This document shows, piece by piece, positions 50,582 to 58,086 of a stretch of 64,000 nt of DNA. Made by a program: the position numbers and the translations under genes. The first letter of the stretch is position 1. Each line of letters begins with the position of its first letter. The notes beneath the pieces are model-generated. The model did no database searches and had not been told where the DNA came from. It saw only the letters and a list, made by a program, of their open reading frames with translations. Origin of the DNA: CAVVPY01 sp963750295. GTDB lineage: Bacteria; Actinomycetota; Actinomycetes; Mycobacteriales; Jatrophihabitantaceae. The DNA lies in assembly GCA_963750295.1 (NCBI GenBank), contig CAVVPY010000001.1:2604001-2668000 (forward strand). Reading direction: 5' to 3'.

Positions 50582-53500
50582 CTACCCCGTCGCGTTGAGC
50601 TGCGGGGCGGCGTCCAGCTCCTCGATCCACGTCTCGGCCCGCAGTTCGGTGAACGTCTCGCGGGCGGCCGCGAGGTGGCCAGCGGCGTCGGCGCTGCGTC
50701 CGTTGAGTTCGAGCCAGCGTCCCAACACCGCTTGAGCCCGCGCGCGATCGGGGACGGCACCGAACGCTGCCAGGGCCTCGATCGCAGCAAGCAGGTCACG
50801 CTCGACGTCGGCCGGATCGGTTGTGGACGCGGGGTCTAGCGCCTCGATAGTCCCGCGGAGTCGTGGCAGCTGCGCGGCGAGCAACGGCGTCCACCGGATC
50901 GGTGCCACGTCGGTGACCGGACGCAACAGCGCCCGCGCTCCGGTGAAGTCCTGCACGTCGATCAGCCAGCCGACTGCCTGCGCCCAGACGTGCGGGAAAT
51001 CGTCGTCGAGGGCGCAGTACTTGAGCCCGTTCGCGACCACCCTCGGTGCCGTACCCGTCAGAGTGGAGCGGTCGCCAGTTACTCGCGCGTGGAAGGCCCG
51101 GTCAGCAAGAAGGTACAACGTGTCGTAACTCTCGGGCCGCCCCTGCTCGCTGAGCAGCGCGAGCGCGTCGAGCGCCGCGACGTCGACGACCTCGCCGCGA
51201 GCGTGCGCGATGATTGCCAGTTCGAGCTCGATGATCGCCGCATACGGACTCTCCGGCGGCTGTTCGCGCAACAACGGGCGATCGCGCAGCTGACCGACCT
51301 CGTCCCACCGCCCGGCGATGGTCAGCGCGATCGCCTGGTTGACTGCCACGTGCCAGCACTGCTGACTGTTGCCGGCCTGCTCGGACAGGCTCATCGCCTC
51401 GTGTCCTGCCTGCAGGGCCGGGCCGAGCTCGCGGTTGAGCCCGTAGGCGATCATGTTGCTCAGGGGAAGGCCGAGCTCGAAGACCAGATGATGCTGGCGT
51501 GCCACCTCGGCAGCAAGCTCGAGCAGGTTCAGCCCGATGCGCGGATGGCCCCGTTGCAGAAACCCGACCGCACAGGCGTTCAGGCACCGGGCGATCTCGC
51601 GCCAGTCACCGCTGTCCTCGGCCAACCCGAGCGCCCGTTCTTGCCAGGCACTGGCCAGCTCGTGTTGGGCCGTGTACCCGTAATAGATCGCGATCTGGCG
51701 CGCCATCCTTGACGCGATAAGCGGGGGGAGGTCGGCGAGCGCACCCTCGGCCATGTACGGCTGCAGCCACGCCCCGCCTTCGTCCAGCCGACCGGACCGC
51801 GACGAGGCTTCCGCAGCCTGCGCCACCGCGCCGGCGATCTCGCCGGGTCCGGCGGCGGGCAGGTCCGATATCACGCGCCCGGCGTGCTCGAGGGTCACCT
51901 CGAACGATCCATAGGCGAGGGCTGCCTCGGCGACAGCAAGGTTCAGCCGCACCTGATCGGCCGCATCGTGCGCCAGCGCGAGCGCCTCGACCAGGGATCG
52001 CACCGCATCGGCTGGTGCGCCGACCGCCACAGCGCGCTTGGCCGACCGCTCCAGCCACGCACCGAGGCGTCGCAACAGATCGACCCGCTGCTCCCCGTCC
52101 GGTGCCGCGAGCGCAACCGCATCGCGCAGGTGTTGGGCGATGACGATGCTCAGCTCGCCGTCGGCCTCGGCCAGCGGCTCAAGATGAGCGACGGCGGCGA
52201 GATGCGCGTCGAGGCGGTCGCGGCGGGACTGCGTCTGGTAAGCGACGGTCCGGACGACGCTCTGGACGAACGCGTACTGCCCCTCGTGTGCGGACAGGCG
52301 GTCGCTGATGGTCGTGAGCAGATCCCGGGTGGTCAGCTCGTGCAGCGCGTCGGGAAGTGCGTCCGCCTCGCCCGTGAGCGCGGCGAGGGCAGCGAGGGTG
52401 AACGTCTGGCCGAGCACCGAGCCAGCGGCCAGGACGGCACGCTCGCGCGGCGGAAGCAGGTCGAGTCGGCTCGCGACCAGCACCTGCAGGCTGGCCGGCG
52501 CGGCCAAGGCGCTCAGCTGCGCGGCATCCACGCCGGTGGACAGCCGCACCGCACCGGGTGTGCGCGTGGGCCCGCCGACGGTGAGGCCCTGGTCGTTCAT
52601 GGCCCGCACGGTTTCGATCGCGTACAGCGGGTTGCCTTCTGCTCGCTCGATCAGCGCATCGCGGACGTCCTGCGGCAGTCCCTCGACCAGCCCGTCGAAC
52701 AGCGTCGCGATGTCAGGGCGCGACAGCGTCTCGAGCCCGATCACGTTCGCGCGCCGCAGTGCCGCGAGTCCCGGCCGACGCACCAGCAGTTCGGGTCGGG
52801 CCAACAGCACGATCAGGATCGGCGCCTGAGCCACCGTCGCGACGTGCTCGACGAAGTCGAGGAGCCCGTCATCGGCGTAGTGCACGTCGTCGACGACCCA
52901 CACCACTGCCTCGGCCTCGGGACCGGACAGGCACTCGAACCAGGCCAGCCACGCGCTGAACAGATCCTCGCGGGTCAGTCCGGTGCCATCGCCCAGCCCG
53001 AGCAGGCCGGCCAGGGGAGGGGTCAGCCACGCACGCTCGGCCGGATCGGGCACGTACAGCTCGAGCGAGCGCGCCAGCTTCTCGCGGGTCGTCGCCTCGG
53101 TGTCGTCATCGCTCGCACCGATCCGTCCCCGCACAGCCGCGTTGAGCGCCGAGAACGCCACGCCGTCGCCGTAGGCGAGGCAACGCCCGCTGTGCCACAG
53201 CACCCCGGCAGACAGACCGTCGAGGTAGTTCTCCAGCTCACGACCGAGCCGTGACTTGCCGACACCGGCGTCGCCGGACAGGACGACCAGCCGCGGCCGA
53301 TGTTCCTCCGCGGCGACGTGGAACATCTCTTTCAGCATGCTCAACTCGCGACGCCGGCCGACCAGCGGGCCTTGCACCCGATCGGTACTGCGGTCACCGC
53401 CGACGCCGCCCATCACCGCGACTGCCTCGAACAGCTCAACCGGTGCGCTCTTGCCCTTGAGCTCGTGCTTCCCGACGTTGCGGAAGTCGATCGACGCTCC

Positions 53501-54148
53501 GACCAGTGACCTGGTCTGCCCATCGACCCACACCGACCCCGGCTCGGCCTTGGCCTGCACCCGCGCGGCGGTGTTCACCGCATCGCCGGCCACCATGCCC
53601 TGATCGGTCGCTCCGACAGTGACGGCCACCTCACCGGTGACCACGCCGACGCGCATGGCCAGGCCCGGCGCGCCCACCGACTCCCCGAACGCCGCGACGG
53701 CCTCGGTCAGATCCATACCCGCTCGCACGGCGCGGTCGGCGTCGTCCTCATGCGCCGTCGGTACGCCCCATACCGCCATCACGGCGTCGCCGATGAACTT
53801 CTCGATCGTCCCTCCGTAGCGGACGACGATGCGGCGCGCGGTGTCGAAGTAGTGGCCGAGCAGTTCCCGCACCTCTTCGGGGTCTCTCGACTCCGACAGC
53901 GTGGTGAACCCGACCAGGTCGCCGAACATCACCGAAGTCACCCGTCGCTCGGCGACCGGTCGCACAGTCGCCGCGGCCGGGTCGGGCGCAGCTGTCGGAG
54001 TTCCGCACTCGGGGCAGAACTTCACCGCCGGCGTCAGTTCGGTGCCGCACGAGCGGCAACCAACTGCGGCGGCAGCGCCGCACTCGGCGCAGAACTTGGC
54101 GCCCGCGAGCAGGGCGCCACCGCAGGAGGCGCAGCTCATCGACGGCAT
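50582..54148 (-). CDS. Adenylate cyclase - AAA ATPase - TPR protein with zinc ribbons (paralog 1)
   Basis: 1188 residues. Two CxxC zinc ribbons (6-48). Class III cyclase domain (about 70-245): metal Asp77 and Asp121, adenine-selecting Lys117 and Asp189, transition-state Asn192 and Arg196, so an active adenylate cyclase is predicted. NTPase module: Walker A GDAGVGKS (292-299) and Walker B VVWVVDDVH. The C-terminal half is helical TPR-like repeats. LuxR/SARP-like STAND signalling ATPases share this layout, but no DNA-binding domain is visible. Twenty bp downstream of the MFS gene, in the same operon. Confidence 0.93.
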   Translation of the reverse strand: MPSMSCASCGGALLAGAKFCAECGAAAAVGCRSCGTELTPAVKFCPECGTPTAAPDPAAATVRPVAERRVTSVMFGDLVGFTTLSESRDPEEVRELLGHYFDTARRIVVRYGGTIEKFIGDAVMAVWGVPTAHEDDADRAVRAGMDLTEAVAAFGESVGAPGLAMRVGVVTGEVAVTVGATDQGMVAGDAVNTAARVQAKAEPGSVWVDGQTRSLVGASIDFRNVGKHELKGKSAPVELFEAVAVMGGVGGDRSTDRVQGPLVGRRRELSMLKEMFHVAAEEHRPRLVVLSGDAGVGKSRLGRELENYLDGLSAGVLWHSGRCLAYGDGVAFSALNAAVRGRIGASDDDTEATTREKLARSLELYVPDPAERAWLTPPLAGLLGLGDGTGLTREDLFSAWLAWFECLSGPEAEAVVWVVDDVHYADDGLLDFVEHVATVAQAPILIVLLARPELLVRRPGLAALRRANVIGLETLSRPDIATLFDGLVEGLPQDVRDALIERAEGNPLYAIETVRAMNDQGLTVGGPTRTPGAVRLSTGVDAAQLSALAAPASLQVLVASRLDLLPPRERAVLAAGSVLGQTFTLAALAALTGEADALPDALHELTTRDLLTTISDRLSAHEGQYAFVQSVVRTVAYQTQSRRDRLDAHLAAVAHLEPLAEADGELSIVIAQHLRDAVALAAPDGEQRVDLLRRLGAWLERSAKRAVAVGAPADAVRSLVEALALAHDAADQVRLNLAVAEAALAYGSFEVTLEHAGRVISDLPAAGPGEIAGAVAQAAEASSRSGRLDEGGAWLQPYMAEGALADLPPLIASRMARQIAIYYGYTAQHELASAWQERALGLAEDSGDWREIARCLNACAVGFLQRGHPRIGLNLLELAAEVARQHHLVFELGLPLSNMIAYGLNRELGPALQAGHEAMSLSEQAGNSQQCWHVAVNQAIALTIAGRWDEVGQLRDRPLLREQPPESPYAAIIELELAIIAHARGEVVDVAALDALALLSEQGRPESYDTLYLLADRAFHARVTGDRSTLTGTAPRVVANGLKYCALDDDFPHVWAQAVGWLIDVQDFTGARALLRPVTDVAPIRWTPLLAAQLPRLRGTIEALDPASTTDPADVERDLLAAIEALAAFGAVPDRARAQAVLGRWLELNGRSADAAGHLAAARETFTELRAETWIEELDAAPQLNATG

Positions 54149-54168
54149 TCCGCGATCACGAACGGACT

Positions 54169-55824
54169 CTAGCCGGTAGTAGCGATATGCACGCTCTCGT
54201 GACGATCTGTGCGTGAAAGACGTTCGCCGGCCAGGCTGATCAGCGACGCCGACGAACCGACCGACTCGACCGCGCCGCGGAACTCGCTCGCCTCGATACG
54301 CACGACCTCGGCCGGCTCGAGCACGGTGACGGTCGCCGACCTCGGCGCCTCGTTCATCAGTCCGAGCTCGCCCACATACCCGGGCGCGGTGACGACCGGC
54401 AGCGTCCCGCCCTGGGCAGTGATCGCGAGCGTTCCGCTGGCGAGCAGGTACAAGGCATCCGACTCGTCGCCCTCGGCGATCAGGACCTCACCCGGTTCGG
54501 CAGCCCGGACGGTGGCAGAGGCCGCGAGCGACTCGAGCACCCGTCGGTTCGCGCCGTCGAACAGGTCGATGCGCTCGAGCAGGTCGACAACCGGTCGCAG
54601 GCTGCGCGTGTGGTCGGCAGTCGCACGGTCGCTGCGGACGAGGACCGGCAGGCACGCAAGCGCGATGAGCGGGAAGGCGATGCCGATGGCGGCAAGCGTC
54701 CACGACAGCCCGGCGGTGGAGATCACCGCGCTCGCCGCGAGGTTGCCGAGCACGGTGGCGGCGAGCGCAACGGCGCCGGTTGCCGCTAGGGCCCGTCCCA
54801 GGATCGCCCGGGGCAGGGCTCGCTGCAGGGCGGTGATGGCAAGGACGTCGAGCACCACCATGCCGCCGCCGGACACGGCCTGCAGGGCTGCGCCGAGGAC
54901 GGGGTTGTCGACGAAGTCGCTGGCCCAGAACGGCAGCGCTTCGACGAAGATGGCCCCGACGAGCAACGGCGCCAGCCGGGTGCGCGCCGACAGCCGTTCC
55001 GCGACCACGGCGGCAAGGACACTGCCGAAGGCCGAGGCGCCCAACAGGTAGGAATAGCCGTCGGCGCCCGTGCCGAAGCTGATCGACAACGGCGCGTACA
55101 CGACGATCGACGCTCCGTAGATCGCCGCTGCGAGCGCGAGGAAGACGGTGAGCAGCAGACCGGCGCGGGTGCGGACGATCCCGCGCACGCCCGCGGTCCA
55201 CTGGGCACCCCTGCTCTGCTCGGCCGTGCCGGCATCCCCACGCGAGCGCGTCCGCACCTGCAGGTACAGCACGGCCGCGACCAGGTAGCTCACCGCGTTG
55301 AGTCCCATGGCCGTCGCCGGCGTGCCGGCCAACAGGAGCAGGCCACCGATACCGGGGCCGAGCACGATGACGACGTTCTCGAGGATCGCGAACAGCCCGT
55401 TGGCGGCGATCAATTCGCTCTCGGGGACGACGTCGGGCAGCAGCGAGCCCGTGGCCGCCCGCACCGGCGAACTCAGCGCGGTATCGACCGCCGACAGCAC
55501 AGGCAACAGCCAGAGCGGGCCGTCAACGCCGACCACGATCGCGAGCGCGACCATCGAGGCCGCGCACAGCGTGCCGGTGACCGCGATGAGCCGCGCACGG
55601 TCGTACCGGTCGGCCAGCACGCCGGCGAATCCGCTCACCACCATCCCGACGACCCATCGGCTGCAGGCGATGAACGCGATCCAGCCCGTCGATCCGGTGC
55701 GTTGGTAGGCGTAGGCGGCCAGCACGACGCTGTAGCCCCATGACGCCGTGTCGTCGACGACATACGCGGCGAGGACGAAGCGCATGTCGCGGATGCGCAG
55801 CGTGGCGCCGAAGCGAGAGGCCAT
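54169..55824 (-). CDS. MFS transporter fused to a cyclic-nucleotide-binding domain
   Basis: 551 residues. About 12 transmembrane helices in residues 1-410 with the MFS loop motif GVLADRYDRARLI, of the EntS/MFS_3 exporter group. Residues about 425-540 form a cNMP-binding domain with YVGELGLMNEAPRSATV, carrying the GE and R-S phosphate contacts, closely like that of the Crp at 49901. Export or import gated by cAMP is implied. It begins 2 bp after the protease gene stop and ends 20 bp before the cyclase gene. Confidence 0.92.
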   Translation of the reverse strand: MASRFGATLRIRDMRFVLAAYVVDDTASWGYSVVLAAYAYQRTGSTGWIAFIACSRWVVGMVVSGFAGVLADRYDRARLIAVTGTLCAASMVALAIVVGVDGPLWLLPVLSAVDTALSSPVRAATGSLLPDVVPESELIAANGLFAILENVVIVLGPGIGGLLLLAGTPATAMGLNAVSYLVAAVLYLQVRTRSRGDAGTAEQSRGAQWTAGVRGIVRTRAGLLLTVFLALAAAIYGASIVVYAPLSISFGTGADGYSYLLGASAFGSVLAAVVAERLSARTRLAPLLVGAIFVEALPFWASDFVDNPVLGAALQAVSGGGMVVLDVLAITALQRALPRAILGRALAATGAVALAATVLGNLAASAVISTAGLSWTLAAIGIAFPLIALACLPVLVRSDRATADHTRSLRPVVDLLERIDLFDGANRRVLESLAASATVRAAEPGEVLIAEGDESDALYLLASGTLAITAQGGTLPVVTAPGYVGELGLMNEAPRSATVTVLEPAEVVRIEASEFRGAVESVGSSASLISLAGERLSRTDRHESVHIATTG

Positions 55825-55826
55825 CG

Positions 55827-56774
55827 TCAGCCCGCCGCGTTGTCGACGACGGTGCGCAGCACGGCTTTGACCTGATAGGGAGTCAGGCCCGGATGCTTGC
55901 TGAGCAAACGCGCCACCAAGCCGGTGACGTGCGGCGCCGCGAACGAGTTACCGGTCGCCACGATGTGGCCACCGTCCATCCAGGCGACTTCGAGATCGAG
56001 GCCCGGTGCGCCGAAGTCGGCAGGCGGCTCGGGATTCGCCAGTAGCCGGAACGGATCCGTCCCGTCACACGCGGCAACCGAGATGACGCTGCTGAACTGT
56101 GAGGGAAACGTCGGTGCCAGGACGTTGTTCATCGCGCACACCAGCACGACGCCGGCGTGAGCAGCTTCGTCGGCCACTTCGTGAAAGAGCGTGTACATCT
56201 CGGACTTGCCGGTGGACAGCGACAGATTGACCACCCGGGCCCCGCGCTGGATCGCCCAGCGCAGGCCCGCGGCGAACACCTCGCCCTTGCCGGACAACCG
56301 TGAACCCAGCACGCGCACGCTCATCAGGCCGCAGGCCGGCGCGGCACGTCGGATGATCGCGGCGCACGCGGTGCCGTGGCCGTACAGGTCGGCGTGCGGT
56401 GACTCGTCGGCGATCACCGTCTGCTCGTCGCGGTCCCAGCTGAGCGCAACGCCGGGCACCGCCGGACCCACGGCGTCGGGATGGTCGTGGTCGATCCCGC
56501 TGTCGACGACGGCAACGTCGACTCCCCCACCGTCGGCACCGTCGAAGGCCCAGGCCCGCGTGATCGGCAGGCCACCCGCAGCGACGATCGGCGGCGGGTC
56601 GAACCGCTCGGACCAGGCAGGCCTCAGTGACTCGCTGATGGCCGCCCCCCGCCCCGGCGGTTGACGAACGCGAGCACGTCGCGCAGCAGCCGCAGGCCGA
56701 GCGCGCGCTCCTCGGCGTCGCAGCGATGGAACTCGGCCAGCAGTGCGGCGAACTCGCGCAGATCGGGATCCCAC
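55827..56774 (-). CDS. Cytosolic subtilisin-like (S8) protease
   Basis: Catalytic triad complete: Asp in VAVVDSGIDHDHP, His in YGHGTACA, Ser in GNSFAAPH. There is no signal peptide, pro-domain or transmembrane helix, so it should act in the cytosol. The frame from GTG 56774 gives 315 residues, but its first 45 are Arg-rich and antisense-like and overlap the GAF gene by 150 bp. No ATG/GTG/TTG exists between there and the conserved domain, so the true start is unresolved; -1 frameshifting from the GAF gene is possible. Next gene starts 2 bp later. Confidence 0.88.
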   Translation of the reverse strand: MGSRSARVRRTAGRVPSLRRRGARARPAAAARRARVRQPPGRGAAISESLRPAWSERFDPPPIVAAGGLPITRAWAFDGADGGGVDVAVVDSGIDHDHPDAVGPAVPGVALSWDRDEQTVIADESPHADLYGHGTACAAIIRRAAPACGLMSVRVLGSRLSGKGEVFAAGLRWAIQRGARVVNLSLSTGKSEMYTLFHEVADEAAHAGVVLVCAMNNVLAPTFPSQFSSVISVAACDGTDPFRLLANPEPPADFGAPGLDLEVAWMDGGHIVATGNSFAAPHVTGLVARLLSKHPGLTPYQVKAVLRTVVDNAAG

Positions 56775-57385
56775 CGCGCGGTGGCCGGAGCCGCCGTCAG
56801 CACGTCGGTCAAGCTCGTGTCGGTACCGGCTGCCTCGGCGAGGGCAGCCAGCAGCACTCGACCGGCGTCGGCGAAGGCCGCCGACGCCGCGAGCGCGGCC
56901 GCCGCCAGGCTGGCGAAGCCGGCGGCAGCTTCGAGATCGCGTGCCGCGCCGGGCCGCGTCTCGTCCCGGTCGAGCACACTCAGCACACCGAGCAGGCGCT
57001 CCGAATCCTCGATCGGGACGGCGAGAAGTGCCGTCGGGACGTAGGACGTCGACTCCGCGACGTCGCGGGCGAAGCGGGTGTCACGCGAGAGGTCCGAGAC
57101 GGCGATCGGTTGGCCGCTCTGCGCCACCCACCCGGCAATCCCGCGACCAACCGGCAGCCGGATGCCGGTCACCTCGGCGGCGCCCTGCCCTGATGCGGCG
57201 ACGTACACCAACTCCTCGGCGTCGTCGTCGATCACCGCGATCGAACAGGCGGCGGCAGCAAAGAACTGCTGTGCGAGGGCAGTGATCGCGCGCGGGCCGT
57301 CCTGCAGCGCGGGCGGCGTGACGATGTCGGCCACCCCGCCTGCGAGGTCTGCCAGCTCACGCAGCAACTGTCCGGGTTCAGACAT
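56624..57385 (-). CDS. GAF-domain protein
   Basis: 253 residues. A GAF sensor core runs from about 30 to 175 (CSIAVIDDDAEELVYVAASGQGA, LPVGRGIAGWVAQSGQPIAVSDL, ALLAVPIEDSERLLGVLSVLDRD), followed by helices. No output domain (GGDEF, HTH, kinase) is attached. It overlaps the protease gene, and a run of six G near its 3' end could slip to fuse both. It lies 128 bp after the repeat-protein gene. Confidence 0.88.
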   Translation of the reverse strand: MSEPGQLLRELADLAGGVADIVTPPALQDGPRAITALAQQFFAAAACSIAVIDDDAEELVYVAASGQGAAEVTGIRLPVGRGIAGWVAQSGQPIAVSDLSRDTRFARDVAESTSYVPTALLAVPIEDSERLLGVLSVLDRDETRPGAARDLEAAAGFASLAAAALAASAAFADAGRVLLAALAEAAGTDTSLTDVLTAAPATARWDPDLREFAALLAEFHRCDAEERALGLRLLRDVLAFVNRRGGGRPSASH

Positions 57386-57513
57386 GCCGGCTACCGGTCA
57401 TCGGCACCTCTCTCGCTCGACGCGCAGACACGTGGTCGGAGATGAGGTCCATCCCCGACCACGTGTTCCCTCCCCCTACCAGCGTTCGGCCGCCGAGAGG
57501 TGTTGCCGTAAAA

Positions 57514-57810
57514 CTAGCGAGGACGGCTGACGTGGCCCTCGACGTCGTCGTCATCGTTCGCGCGGGGGCGGCTGACGTGACCCTCGACGTCCTCGTCATC
57601 GTTCGCGCGGGGGCGGCTGACGTGACCCTCGACGTCCTCGTCATCGTTCGCGCGGGGGCGGCTGACGTGACCCTCGACGTCCTCGTCATCGTTCGCGCGG
57701 GGACGGCTGACGTGACCCTCGACGTCCTCGTCATCGTTCGCGCGGGGACGGCTGACGTGACCCTCGACGTCCTCGTCCGTCGGTGTGATCTCGTTGATGT
57801 CGTCGCTCAT
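57514..57810 (-). CDS. 98-residue protein of six 15-residue DVEGH repeats
   Basis: ATG 57810 has AAGGAA 6 bp upstream. An 11-residue leader (MSDDINEITPT) precedes five copies of DEDVEGHVSRPRAND and a final DDDVEGHVSRPR. Acidic heads and basic SRPR ends alternate. No Cys, no signal peptide. Base differences among units are synonymous on this strand (CGC/CGT, GGC/GGT) apart from one Glu to Asp, whereas on the other strand all would alter residues, so this frame is the coding one. First gene of the GAF-protease-MFS-cyclase operon. A multi-unit precursor is a hypothesis; I know no named family for certain. Confidence 0.75.
   Translation of the reverse strand: MSDDINEITPTDEDVEGHVSRPRANDDEDVEGHVSRPRANDDEDVEGHVSRPRANDDEDVEGHVSRPRANDDEDVEGHVSRPRANDDDDVEGHVSRPR
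57521..57777. repeat. 45-bp tandem repeat array, about 5.7 units
   Basis: Unit starts lie at 57526, 57571, 57616, 57661, 57706 and 57751 (each opens GCTGACGTG). The units are nearly identical. The array is the coding DNA of the repeat protein and may vary in copy number between strains. Confidence 0.95.
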
Positions 57811-58086
57811 GGTCATTTCCTTCCATCGGACTGGATCGTGCCGGCCTGCTGCCAAGGAGCAGCTTGCCTGCTCCGAGCCCTGCCCGCAGTCGCACTGCCG
57901 ACAGCGCTCCTGTCATACACCCGACAGACGATCATGGCGAGAGGACGCCTCGAGATTCACGCCGTTGACCTATTCACCACTTTCATCGCGATTCGGAACA
58001 ATTCGCCACCTCGGCACGATCTGGACCAACCTTCGTCCAGCGCCGAAGATCGTCCTGCCGCATACTTCGCACGGGAAGGAGCCGAC
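57811..58086. promoter_or_regulatory. Divergent regulatory region, repeat protein and cyclase 2
   Basis: 276 bp between the repeat-protein start (minus) and the cyclase 2 start (plus). It holds a GGAGCA...TGCTCC inverted repeat at 57856-57874 and a TTGACC at 57965 that could be a -35 box for the plus-strand gene. I see no clear TGTGA-N6-TCACA Crp site. Both transcripts must start here. Confidence 0.45.

Noticed and set aside
51884..53254. 456-codon plus-strand frame
   Set aside because: Antisense of the cyclase-AAA-TPR gene.
57521..57777. CRISPR array
   Set aside because: Tandem 45-bp units without spacers, in frame and coding; no cas genes in the window.
57442..58086. N-terminal 215 codons of the long plus-strand frame that runs into cyclase 2
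   Set aside because: It reads the repeat array antisense; unit differences are nonsynonymous in this frame, there is no ribosome-binding site at 57442, and a good one precedes GTG 58087.
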